From: Alcanivorax nanhaiticus
GTDB taxonomy: Bacteria; Pseudomonadota; Gammaproteobacteria; Pseudomonadales; Alcanivoracaceae
Reading direction: 5' to 3'
Length of the DNA stretch: 64,000 bases
NCBI RefSeq assembly: GCF_000756665.1
Contig: NZ_ARXV01000012.1
Span: 53,482 to 117,481 of the forward strand
In this document: positions 1-8,173 of the stretch, piece after piece
How positions within the stretch are numbered: the first letter of the stretch is position 1
Layout: each line of letters opens with the position of its first letter
The notes under the pieces: generated by a model
What the model was told of the DNA's origin: nothing
What the model saw: the letters and a program-made list of their open reading frames with translations, nothing else
Database searches by the model: none
Position numbers and translations under genes: made by a program

Positions 1-109
1 GACAATTCATGTCTTCATATCACGAAAACCCTGCCGGCCCTTCAGGACTGTGGGACAGCAGTGACTACAGGGAGGGTTTTGCCTTTCGAAACTCATCTCC
101 CAACAACCA

Positions 110-143
110 AAGAGGCCGCGTCCAGGCATGGGCGCGGCCTCTG
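110..143. terminator. GC-rich hairpin downstream of the AdeT-like gene
   Basis: Inverted repeat with arms AGAGGCCGCG and CGCGGCCTCT around a short loop, lying just beyond the stop codon (197-199) of the minus-strand gene. Read on the minus strand it ends in a short T run, so it is a plausible intrinsic terminator. The T tract is weak. Confidence 0.5.
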
Positions 144-196
144 TTGAGCCACCAACGAGCTTCAGCGGCGTTGTGGCTGGTGGCGAGTGCTCTGGC

Positions 197-1195
197 TCAG
201 CCGGCGGTACACTCTGGGCGGCTTTGATCCAGCTTGCAACGTACCTTGCGCAGCAGGGTCAGCATGTCCGGGTCATAGTATCCCTCGATCTTCAGCTGGT
301 TACGCGCTTCCTGCATTAGCACTTCATATTCTGCTTTGTCGGAATCCGGGATTTCTACCCACCATTTTGCATCAACTTTTTCTTCTTCCTTTTTCAGCTG
401 GGCCACAATCCGGTCCAGATTCTGGTAAAAATACTCCCGGGATTTCTGGGCCAGCTCGGGGCTGAAGGCGTCTTTCTTGCCGATCAGCTGGATGGTCAGC
501 TGCACCAGCGGGTAGTTGATAATGCCGCCATCCGGGGACAGGCCCTTGTACAGTTCCAGCGCTTCATAAGCGGCCAGGGGAGCGGCAATCACGTCCACCA
601 CGCCGTTGTTGAACTTGGTGGAGAAGTTGGTGATATCAGACGCTACCGGGGTGGCACCTACCTGGGAGACCAGCTTGGCCTGGGTTTCGTCATATTCGAG
701 AACCGCTACCCGCTTGCCCGCAGCCTTGGCCAGGGTGTTGACCTGTTTGTCGTTCACGAAGATATAGGCCGCTCCTGCCGGCGCGATGCCCATGATCTGA
801 TAGGAGCCCTGGGTGAGTTTGGGCGCACTCTGGGGCAGTGACAGCACCTGCAGCACGATACGCAAGTGATCCATGCTGGGGATGGAGCCGATCGAATCCA
901 CGGTGCCGGCGTACTTGCTGAAGCCTCGGCCACGGATACCGGTAACCAGGGCAGCATCACAGATACCCGCCTTGAGATCTTCGGCGGCGATGGCTTCATT
1001 GGTGTAGGGGATCAGTTCTGCATCCAGTCCCCAGCCCACAGCGGCGGTCTGCCAGTCTTTCATGGCTCCCATCATCGGGCCCACATTGCCGACAATATCA
1101 AAAACACAGATCTTGGTTTTGGTGGTAGCGGCCTGGGCCGTCATGGATGTTGCCAGGGCGCAAGCGGCCAGGGCGGCAGTCATCAGCTTCTTCAT
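197..1195 (-). CDS. AdeT-like putative solute-binding protein (paralogue 1)
   Basis: 332-residue exported protein with a clear signal peptide (MKKLMTAALAACALATSMTAQA). The mature protein starts with the conserved CVFDIVG segment of the AdeT1/2-like putative solute-binding family. It also has the family's AEDLKAGICDAALVTGIRGR block near residue 95 and a C-terminal Cys pair (RCKLDQSRPEC). Four paralogues lie at 22-29.6 kb beside TRAP-type permeases, so a periplasmic substrate-binding role is likely; the ligand is unknown. Acinetobacter AdeT was described in connection with RND efflux, but nothing here shows an efflux function. It lies 141 bp downstream of, and on the same strand as, an AraC-type regulator. 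The start is supported by an AGGA motif upstream of the ATG. Confidence 0.8.
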   Translation of the reverse strand: MKKLMTAALAACALATSMTAQAATTKTKICVFDIVGNVGPMMGAMKDWQTAAVGWGLDAELIPYTNEAIAAEDLKAGICDAALVTGIRGRGFSKYAGTVDSIGSIPSMDHLRIVLQVLSLPQSAPKLTQGSYQIMGIAPAGAAYIFVNDKQVNTLAKAAGKRVAVLEYDETQAKLVSQVGATPVASDITNFSTKFNNGVVDVIAAPLAAYEALELYKGLSPDGGIINYPLVQLTIQLIGKKDAFSPELAQKSREYFYQNLDRIVAQLKKEEEKVDAKWWVEIPDSDKAEYEVLMQEARNQLKIEGYYDPDMLTLLRKVRCKLDQSRPECTAG

Positions 1196-1336
1196 GGAAT
1201 TTTCCTGCGTTGTTATTACTGGTATCGCTTTAGGGTATGAGTGGATGGTAGTAGGAAAGGTTCAGAAAGAAAAAGCCGCTCGCGCCAGTCTGGCTGCAAT
1301 TTGGGTCAATTCTCGCCTGGTTTTGTATGTGGGGGG

Positions 1337-2356
1337 TTATTGACGTTGGGCCCGGCGCACCTCTCCGGGGGTTTTTCCCGTCCAGCCTCGGTAAGCCTTG
1401 CTGAAACTGGCTTGGTCACTGTAACCGATCTGTTCGGCGATTTTGTCCAGCGGCATGTCCGTATCGCGGAGAAAGCGGGTGGCGAAGGTTTCTCTTACCT
1501 CGTTTCGAATAGTGCTGAAGGCATACCCGGCCAGTTTCAGGTGGCGACGCACTGAGCGTGGGCTCATGCCGAGACTGTCCGCCACGCGTTCAAGACTGCT
1601 GTTACGGCCGCAACCACGAATAATTTCCTGCCTGATCAACGTGGCAACGCGAAGGCTGTCATCCTGGTCGAGTTGCTCGCGGGAGCGGGCGCTGGCCAGA
1701 AATGCAGCCATGCTTGCCTCATCGTCTCTTGCCTGTCTGCCGGACAAGGGCATTAGCACCTTGCTGGAGGGTTCGTTGAAATAGACGGAGACATCGTTGG
1801 GCAACTGTCGCCAGTTGGGAGACTTCTCCGGGCAGGGAAAGTTGAACTTGAAGGTGAATTCACGGCACACCAGGGAAGCAAGGGAATAGATACTGCCCAT
1901 GTATATGTTGGTGATGGTTGGCCGGAGATCTTCCAGGTCCCAGTTGTCGCACAACTCGATAGTGATCAATTCACCATTGCAGGTGATTTCCATATCCATC
2001 AGCGGCAGAGAAACACGAAGATACTGCACGACCATGTAGACCAGTTTCGGGAAGTCCTGTTGGCGTAGTAGCGCAAAACCAAACAAGCCATGGCCCTGTA
2101 AATCCAGTTCCTGACCAAACTGAAAACTGGCAGAGGCATCATTCAGCAGTTTTTCGCCTTGGCGAAGGATGTGGCAGATCTGATTTATCGAGAGATAGGT
2201 GTCGGGCTGTTCGATAACATGAAAATCCAGGTTTGAATTTTCGAGTACCAACGTTCCATTTATTCCGCGTTTTTGGAGAAAGCGTAGATACCGACGGGCA
2301 TAACGTGCAGAAATCAGAGGAACTTCGAGCGCCATTCCTTTTCTTTTCATTCTCAA
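1337..2356 (-). CDS. AraC-family transcriptional regulator (OruR/ArgR-like architecture)
   Basis: 339-residue regulator. The N-terminal ~200 residues match the arabinose-binding-like domain of the OruR/ArgR-type AraC proteins (LDLQGHGLFGFALL near residue 90). The C-terminal ~95 residues carry two helix-turn-helix motifs (SLERVADSLGMSPRSVRRHL and LDKIAEQIGYSDQASFSKAY). It probably binds a small ligand and activates transcription. It is divergent from the acyltransferase/GH3/RND operon starting at 2551 and on the same strand as the AdeT-like gene at 197, so either could be its target; the divergent operon is the usual pattern. In-frame ATGs at 2350 and 2335 are alternative starts. Confidence 0.88.
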   Translation of the reverse strand: MRMKRKGMALEVPLISARYARRYLRFLQKRGINGTLVLENSNLDFHVIEQPDTYLSINQICHILRQGEKLLNDASASFQFGQELDLQGHGLFGFALLRQQDFPKLVYMVVQYLRVSLPLMDMEITCNGELITIELCDNWDLEDLRPTITNIYMGSIYSLASLVCREFTFKFNFPCPEKSPNWRQLPNDVSVYFNEPSSKVLMPLSGRQARDDEASMAAFLASARSREQLDQDDSLRVATLIRQEIIRGCGRNSSLERVADSLGMSPRSVRRHLKLAGYAFSTIRNEVRETFATRFLRDTDMPLDKIAEQIGYSDQASFSKAYRGWTGKTPGEVRRAQRQ

Positions 2357-2550
2357 TTATCCGGTTTAATCGGACCCCGTTGTTTTTATTGTTGAGAACT
2401 CTGTCGCAATATCTTGCTGATCATGAAAACGGAAATGAAAGTTTTCCCGTTTTAACAAAAAATTGGCCGCTTTTACTATTAATTGATCGCCTTCAGATGC
2501 TCATGATGTCGCCCCGCTTTATCGCATAAAAATAATCAGGGAGCCACAAA
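2357..2550. promoter_or_regulatory. AT-rich divergent promoter region between the AraC gene and the GH3/RND operon
   Basis: The 194-bp divergent intergenic region is clearly more AT-rich than its neighbours. It contains an imperfect inverted repeat (AAAACGG ... CCGTTTT, about 2424-2455) that could be a regulator site. The RBS GGGAG lies just upstream of the ATG at 2551. No confident -35/-10 pair is assigned. Confidence 0.4.
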
Positions 2551-3324
2551 ATGAAAAGGGAAACTGCGCCTAAATTGAAAGCGAGGTATGTCCCTATCTC
2601 TAAAGTATCAGTCCGGTTAATAAGGCGAATGTATGAGATATATTCTCAGTACTACGAAAATATAAGTCTGGATCTGTTTTGTCAGGATATGGCTGAAAAA
2701 AACGGTGTTTTTCTGGTTGAGGATCGCTCTACCAAGCGCGTGGTAGGTTTTTCAACGATGAAAACATTGGACATGCGTAATGGCGATAAACGGGTTAAAG
2801 GCGTGTTCAGTGGTGACACCATTATCGAGAAGGAATATTGGGGAAATAAAGCACTGCATGTGGCGTTCTTTTTACGCATGATTCGAGAAAAACTACGACA
2901 TCCTTTTCGTCCCATGTTCTGGTTGCTGATCTCCAAGGGTTACAAAACGTACTTGTTGATGGCGAATAATTTCCATAATTATTATCCAAACCCCGACAGG
3001 CATTGTGAAAAGCTTGAGGGGCTGGTAGATAATTACTGTGAACTGCTTTTTCAGCCCTACTATTGTCCGGAAAACAAGCTTCTCGACTTTGGCGGCGGCT
3101 ATACTCACCTGAAATCAGATGTGGCACAGATCACAGATGAAATGCGTGCAAGAAATGAAAAAATTCATTTCTTCGAAAAGCGCAACCCCAGCTGGGAGCG
3201 TGGAACTGAATTGCCTTGTGTGGGTGAGGTTAGCTACTCCCTGATTTTGCATTACCCCTTTTCCTTGTGGCGCAAACTGCGCCGTAAAACCCGCGGGACC
3301 ATGACAGCTATCCCGGCAAAATAA
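2551..3324 (+). CDS. GNAT-like acyltransferase, first gene of the GH3/RND operon
   Basis: 257-residue soluble protein. It has the look of a GNAT/N-acyl amino acid synthase-like fold: a core of FLVEDRSTKRVVGFSTMKTL, then a strand-helix segment (GVFSGDTIIEKEYWGNKALH) where such enzymes bind the acyl donor, then an arginine-rich helix. No strict acetyl-CoA loop (Q/R-x-x-G-x-G/A) can be pointed to, so the assignment is structural inference. The tail (LWRKLRRKTRG) is very basic. It has a good RBS (GGGAG) and is followed by the GH3 gene after 19 bp. Probable role: acyl transfer in the pathway encoded by this operon. Confidence 0.55.
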   Translation: MKRETAPKLKARYVPISKVSVRLIRRMYEIYSQYYENISLDLFCQDMAEKNGVFLVEDRSTKRVVGFSTMKTLDMRNGDKRVKGVFSGDTIIEKEYWGNKALHVAFFLRMIREKLRHPFRPMFWLLISKGYKTYLLMANNFHNYYPNPDRHCEKLEGLVDNYCELLFQPYYCPENKLLDFGGGYTHLKSDVAQITDEMRARNEKIHFFEKRNPSWERGTELPCVGEVSYSLILHYPFSLWRKLRRKTRGTMTAIPAK

Positions 3325-3343
3325 TTACAAAAACGGGGCAACC

Positions 3344-4978
3344 ATGTTCGGACACCATCTATTGAAGCTGGCCACTGGACCCGGCGAACGGCGCTTTGCG
3401 CGCTCGCGAGAGTCCATGGAAAACGTACAACGAGAAAACCTGTCCCGCTTGCTGGGACAGATTGCCGGTATGCCCGCTGCAGAACAGGCTGGGCTGACGG
3501 CGGATATGAGCTGGGAGCAATTTTCGGCTGCCCAGCCGGTTACGGATTACGATTATTGGCGTGACGCCATCGATTTTCACCGTAGCCAGGGGCGCAGCTG
3601 GATGAGCCGCTCCCCGGTGAGCCGTTTTCAGCCAACCAGCGGTTCTACCTCAGCCATCAAGTGGGTGCCGTACACCAAACAGTTTCTGGGCGAGCTGGAT
3701 AATGCCATCAGTCCCTGGGTGGTAGATCTCTACCGGCAGTTTCCCCGGCTCATGCATGGGCGCCATTATTGGTCCATGTCTTGGGTGCCCACTGCGCTGA
3801 GGGAAAGCATGAGTGAAGAGATTAATGATGATCTTCAGCTCATGTCTCTGGGCAAGCGCATATTGGCAGGCGCAACCCAGTCGGTTCCCCAGAACGTATC
3901 GCTCGCACGTACCTCCGATGATTCCCTGTTTGCCACACTGGCCTGGCTGGCATCGGATCAATCCCTTTCAATGATCTCTATCTGGAGCCCTACCTTTGGG
4001 TTGGGGCTGCTCAAGAATATGGCGCTCTGGCGGGATGAGCTGGCCCAGGTGCTGTCCACGGGGGAATGGGGAAGCTATATGCAGGGCGTCGAAAACCCTG
4101 GTTGCCCGAAATCCCCACGCGCGGGGGCGATGCTGCGTGAATGGGATGGTTCACTGTGCCCCGAGTTTTTCAAGGCCTTATGGCCGTCGCTGGCGCTGGT
4201 AAGTGCCTGGGACACTGCGGCGTCAGCGCCATGGGCTCGGCAGCTCCATTCGCTGCTTCCGCAAGCCGGTTTCCAGGGCAAGGGGTTGTGGGCGACGGAG
4301 GGGGTGGTGACGATTCCCTATCAGGGGGAACACACCTTGGCCTATCGAAGCCATGTTTATGAATTTCAGGACCCGGATGATGGCAGCATCTATGCCCCCT
4401 GGGAGCTGGAGGTGGGGCAGCGGGTGATGCCCTTGCTGAGTACGGGGAGCGGCTTGTTGCGCTACCGGCTCAAAGATCTGGTGCGGGTAGAGGGTTTTAA
4501 TCAGGGCGTGCCGATTCTCACCTTTCTGGGCCGAGCGGGCACCACGGATCTGGTGGGTGAAAAACTCACCGCACCAGTGGTGGAGGAGGCCATTGCGGCT
4601 ATCGATCTGCCGGATGATGCGATACCGGTTTGTACCGTTGCGGTGGATGATGCCGGCAATGGCAAGCCGGGGTATCTGTTGTTGCTGGAAGGTGAGTGCA
4701 AGCAGAGTTCCGGCGCCGGCGCCCGACTGGAGGCCGAATTACAAAAGCATTTTCACTATCAGCTGGCACGAAACCTTGGGCAGCTGGAACCGATGCGTTG
4801 CGTGGTGCATCCCGGCATGCGTGAGCGTTACCTGCGTCAATGTCGCCAGCGCGGCATGATTGAGGGAAACATCAAGATGGAATCCCTCCAGTACTGGCCG
4901 GGTAGCCTGCCTGGTTGGCTTTCTTTCGAAGGAGACCTTTCTCGTTGTGGAAAGGGCGCCAAGGAGCCGGTGCTGTGA
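3344..4978 (+). CDS. GH3-family adenylate-forming amido synthetase
   Basis: 544 residues, the normal length for GH3 auxin-responsive-promoter-type enzymes, which adenylate a carboxylic acid and join it to an amine, usually an amino acid. Visible motifs are the ATP-binding TSGSTSAIKWVPYT near residue 103, ATEGVVTIPY near residue 315, and YRLKDLVRVEGF near residue 375, a variant of the YRxGD motif of the superfamily. The C-terminal domain includes FLGRAGTTDLVGEKLT. The stop codon (4976-4978) overlaps the GTG start of the next gene (4975), so the two are translationally coupled. The acid and amine substrates cannot be read from the sequence; the neighbouring acyltransferases and RND pump suggest a secreted acyl conjugate. 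Confidence 0.85.
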   Translation: MFGHHLLKLATGPGERRFARSRESMENVQRENLSRLLGQIAGMPAAEQAGLTADMSWEQFSAAQPVTDYDYWRDAIDFHRSQGRSWMSRSPVSRFQPTSGSTSAIKWVPYTKQFLGELDNAISPWVVDLYRQFPRLMHGRHYWSMSWVPTALRESMSEEINDDLQLMSLGKRILAGATQSVPQNVSLARTSDDSLFATLAWLASDQSLSMISIWSPTFGLGLLKNMALWRDELAQVLSTGEWGSYMQGVENPGCPKSPRAGAMLREWDGSLCPEFFKALWPSLALVSAWDTAASAPWARQLHSLLPQAGFQGKGLWATEGVVTIPYQGEHTLAYRSHVYEFQDPDDGSIYAPWELEVGQRVMPLLSTGSGLLRYRLKDLVRVEGFNQGVPILTFLGRAGTTDLVGEKLTAPVVEEAIAAIDLPDDAIPVCTVAVDDAGNGKPGYLLLLEGECKQSSGAGARLEAELQKHFHYQLARNLGQLEPMRCVVHPGMRERYLRQCRQRGMIEGNIKMESLQYWPGSLPGWLSFEGDLSRCGKGAKEPVL

Positions 4979-6069
4979 GTTATCGGATCCGCCCCGCAGA
5001 GCAGGGGGATAACGAAGCGATTCTGACCCTGCTACAGGGAACGCCGCAACAGGGAGCGGTAACACTCAACTTTGAGCGCCAACCAGATTACTTCCGTGGT
5101 GCCAGGGTGGCCTGTGAGCAGCCGGATGTATGGGTGGCGGAAGCGCGCGATGCCCCAGGGAAAGTCGGCGCGGTTTATAACGTGGGCTGGCGGCATGTGT
5201 GGGTAAATGGTGAGGTGCGGCCGATTCGTTACGCCCATGATCTTCGGATTGCCCCGGAATGTCGCAACGGGATGATTCTGCACCGTCTGTTTCGGCACTT
5301 GCGCAAGCAATTGGCTGAAGGCGAATGGATGCAGACAACGGTATTACAGGATAACCAGGCATCACTTGCCACGGTGGCCAGTGGCCGTGCTGGGCTGCCT
5401 ACCTACTATCCGGCCGGAACCATTGAAACCAGCATGCTTTACACCCGCCAACGCATGCCGCGTCTGCCCGCGGACATTGCTATTCGGCAGAGCGGCTCGG
5501 CGGACTTGCCGGACATTGCCGCGTTGCTGAAGGCGCAGGGCCAACACAAACAGTTTTTCCCATACTGGGACGTCAATCGTGTCCATGGAGATGAGTATTG
5601 CTACGGGCTGAATGCATCCAGCTTCTTGTTGCTCCGGATAGGAGGAGAGCTAAAAGGGGTGTTGGGCTTCTGGGACCAGAAGCCAATCAAGCAAACCCGG
5701 GTGCTGGGTTATACCCGTGGCATGGGAATGATGCGCCACCTCTACAATACGCACAGCGTATTGCGGGGTGGTATGCGCCTGCCGGCACCGGGAGGCGTGT
5801 TGTCCTACCTCTCTCTGCACAGCGTGATTGTGAGTAACGATGACCCTGAGCTACTGCGCCTGTTGCTGGATTATGCCGTGGCATTTTTCCATGGTCGTTA
5901 TGACGCATTGATTTGTGGTTTCTTCCAGCAGGACCGGCTGGCTAAGGTCGCTGAGCGCTACCGCAGAAGGTTATTGCTCAGCGAACATTTTCTGGTGAGT
6001 TATGACGGCGACCCGCGCGGTACGCTGGATATGAATCGGCCCTGGTATGTGGAGGTAGCGCGCCTGTGA
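4975..6069 (+). CDS. Tandem GNAT-domain N-acyltransferase
   Basis: 364 residues from a GTG start at 4975, chosen because it makes a 4-bp GTGA overlap with the GH3 stop and the following residues (MSYRIRPAEQGDNEAI) are a typical GNAT N-terminus. Residues ~1-150 form one GNAT-like domain with DLRIAPECRNGMILHRLFRHL as the acyl-CoA-binding helix region. Residues ~165-364 form a second, more divergent repeat beginning IAIRQSGSADLPDIAALLKA. The double-GNAT layout is known in several acyltransferase families; the acceptor is unknown. It also overlaps the next gene by 4 bp, consistent with one biosynthetic pathway. Confidence 0.75.
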   Translation: MSYRIRPAEQGDNEAILTLLQGTPQQGAVTLNFERQPDYFRGARVACEQPDVWVAEARDAPGKVGAVYNVGWRHVWVNGEVRPIRYAHDLRIAPECRNGMILHRLFRHLRKQLAEGEWMQTTVLQDNQASLATVASGRAGLPTYYPAGTIETSMLYTRQRMPRLPADIAIRQSGSADLPDIAALLKAQGQHKQFFPYWDVNRVHGDEYCYGLNASSFLLLRIGGELKGVLGFWDQKPIKQTRVLGYTRGMGMMRHLYNTHSVLRGGMRLPAPGGVLSYLSLHSVIVSNDDPELLRLLLDYAVAFFHGRYDALICGFFQQDRLAKVAERYRRRLLLSEHFLVSYDGDPRGTLDMNRPWYVEVARL

Positions 6070-7022
6070 GTGTCAGTGCTACCGATTACATCGGGATGTG
6101 GTATCAGGCTCGTGCAAAGTTGGGCGTGGATGACCGCATTGATTTCATGTTTGTCGATCCGGAAAGCGGCAAACGGCGCAGTGTCATTTTACGGCACCGG
6201 GACTATGACGGTGTGGCAGGCATTCTGGTATCGGCGCGGCGGATGGGGATGACGCCGCCTCAGGTTCCATTCGGTAAGCCGCGCCCGGCGCCACCATTCT
6301 GGAAGCGCTGGCAAGCCGATCCTGTTGCTGGTGCGGCTGCCACGCCAAGCTGGCGAACGTCCGAAATGGCAAGTGAGTCATCTCCTGAGCCACAGATACA
6401 ATGGTTGAGCAAGGCCCAAACAAGTGAATTGTATCGTGCAGCGCAGAGCTGCAATGTCTCGCTGAACAGTCTTTTGTTGCTGTCACTGCACCGGGCAGTC
6501 TGCACAATCCTGATGGACAGAATGCAGTCCGGCAGCTGGTGCTTTCCCGTCAATATGCGCAATGCCGTTACCGTGCCTCGTGAGGAAATGAACTTGTCCA
6601 GCGCGTTTTACCTGAGCGTAGCGCCCGAGGATCAGCCAGCCGATATCGACAATGCCATTCGCGCCAATCTGAAAGCCAATGTGCACTGGCGTTACTGGCA
6701 CCTGGCCCGTATTGGGCGCGTTATCGGGCAATCGGGAGTGGACTGGCTTTGTGCTCGAATGCTGAACGGCAAGGCTCATTGCGGTTCATTTTCCAGCTTG
6801 GGCGAATGGCAGATGGATTTTGCTTCTGCCGGTATGGCAGCGGATACGGTGTTTGGTTGCTGTGGTCCTGGAAGCCCCAATCACCCGGTAGCCAATGGTG
6901 TCATGGTCGTTAATGGGCGTTTGAGCCTGGCGCTGCGGCTGCATCCTTCTCTTGGTGCGGATGAGGTTCGCGCCAAACGCTGTCTTGAACAGTGGATCAA
7001 TGGCTTGCTGGAGTGGATATGA
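6066..7022 (+). CDS. Small condensation-like acyltransferase
   Basis: 318 residues from a GTG start (4-bp overlap with the preceding stop). H44-R-D-Y-D48-G49 fits the HxxxDG catalytic motif shared by NRPS condensation domains, chloramphenicol-acetyltransferase-fold enzymes and wax-ester-synthase-type acyltransferases. Other fold-like segments are SLNSLLLLSLHRAV (~residue 140), FPVNMRNAVTVPREEMNLSS (~160) and LRLHPSLGADE near the C-terminus. It is shorter than a full condensation domain (~450), mainly in the N-terminal half. Likely role: transfer of an acyl or aminoacyl group in the pathway of this operon. The family assignment rests on the motif and general layout. Confidence 0.65.
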   Translation: MSVSATDYIGMWYQARAKLGVDDRIDFMFVDPESGKRRSVILRHRDYDGVAGILVSARRMGMTPPQVPFGKPRPAPPFWKRWQADPVAGAAATPSWRTSEMASESSPEPQIQWLSKAQTSELYRAAQSCNVSLNSLLLLSLHRAVCTILMDRMQSGSWCFPVNMRNAVTVPREEMNLSSAFYLSVAPEDQPADIDNAIRANLKANVHWRYWHLARIGRVIGQSGVDWLCARMLNGKAHCGSFSSLGEWQMDFASAGMAADTVFGCCGPGSPNHPVANGVMVVNGRLSLALRLHPSLGADEVRAKRCLEQWINGLLEWI

Positions 7023-8173
7023 GAATGCCGACCTTGCGTACCCTGGTGGCGGTCATTGCGGCACTGGCAATGGGGTTAGCCGTGGCCATGCTCTATCTGG
7101 TCCCCCCGGCACAGCCGGAGCAGAAAGTGCGTGATAGCGTGCTGGCACTGGATACCTGGCAGGTGAGCTGGCGCGACGAAATCATTCCGGTTTATACCCA
7201 GGGGCTGGTATCGGCGCGGCATGAGCTGCCTCTCAGCCTTGAAGTTTCCGGCCGCGTCGAAGAAGTCGCGCCTGCGTTCGCCGATGGTGGTCGTGTGATG
7301 GCCGGTGAAATCCTGTTGCGGCTGGATCCGGAGCCTTTTGAGCTGGAAGTCACGTCACAACAGAATGCGGTGCAGGCTGCCCGTTTGCATCTGGCTGAAA
7401 CCCGTGCCCGTGCCAGAGTGGCAGGGGGCTCGGGTCGGTCGTCGGCGCTGGGGCGTTTCGAACCGCAAATGGATGAGGCTCGTAGCCGACTGGCGGCAGC
7501 GCAGGCTGGATTGCGGCAAGCCCAGCGGCAACTTGAGCAAACCGAATTGGTAGCGTCGATCAGTGGTCGCTTGAGAGGCGTCAAGGTGATGCCGGGGCAG
7601 CATCTTCAGGCTGGGACTGTGTTGGGCCAGCTCTATCAGGAAGACTTGGTGGAAGTGCGCTTGCCCGTGCGCGACGACTGGCTGGCCCTGCTGGGCATTG
7701 TGCCGGGGGATGACAGCACTCTGGCCATGGTCAATGCGACGTTGCGTGGGCGTTTCGCTGGCCGGGATGGGGAATGGCAGGGCCGGGTGGTGCGCCGTGA
7801 AGGTGGGCTCAATCGCAATCAAATGATGAACCTCATTGTGCAGGTGGCCAATCATGAGCAAGGGTTGCCGCTGGAGCCCGGCGTGCTGGTACAAGCTGAG
7901 CTGCGTGGTGCGCCGACCCCTGCGGTGGCGGTGCTGCCCCGTTCTGCCCAGGCGGGAGAAGACAGCATCTGGGTATTGGATGAAGACAAGCGCCTGCGTC
8001 GCCAGGCGGTCGTTATGCTGCACCATGATCGAGAGCACCTCTATGTCAGCGATGGCGTCACCAGCACGACCCGTGCGGTATTGGCCGGTGATCTGCAACT
8101 GTTGGAGGGGATGCGTATCGACCCGAATCCGCCGGCGGCGGGTTTGGCCACGGTGAGCGGGTTGGCACCATGA
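7019..8173 (+). CDS. RND efflux periplasmic adaptor (HlyD/MFP family)
   Basis: 384 residues from the ATG at 7019 (ATGA overlap with the preceding stop). One N-terminal membrane anchor (LVAVIAALAMGLAVAMLYLV) is followed by a beta-strand/lipoyl half (LSLEVSGRVEEVAPAFADGG), an alpha-hairpin (residues ~115-185, rich in Ala/Arg/Gln), the second lipoyl half (ASISGRLRGVKVMPGQHLQAG) and barrel/membrane-proximal domains. Adaptors of this type link an inner-membrane RND pump to an outer-membrane channel. No TolC-like gene is encoded here, so the channel must come from elsewhere. It overlaps the pump gene by 4 bp. Confidence 0.9.
   Translation: MRMPTLRTLVAVIAALAMGLAVAMLYLVPPAQPEQKVRDSVLALDTWQVSWRDEIIPVYTQGLVSARHELPLSLEVSGRVEEVAPAFADGGRVMAGEILLRLDPEPFELEVTSQQNAVQAARLHLAETRARARVAGGSGRSSALGRFEPQMDEARSRLAAAQAGLRQAQRQLEQTELVASISGRLRGVKVMPGQHLQAGTVLGQLYQEDLVEVRLPVRDDWLALLGIVPGDDSTLAMVNATLRGRFAGRDGEWQGRVVRREGGLNRNQMMNLIVQVANHEQGLPLEPGVLVQAELRGAPTPAVAVLPRSAQAGEDSIWVLDEDKRLRRQAVVMLHHDREHLYVSDGVTSTTRAVLAGDLQLLEGMRIDPNPPAAGLATVSGLAP

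Noticed and set aside
197..1195. Calling the AdeT-like protein an RND efflux pump
   Set aside because: It is a ~330-residue exported protein with no membrane segments beyond the signal peptide; the efflux label is historical.
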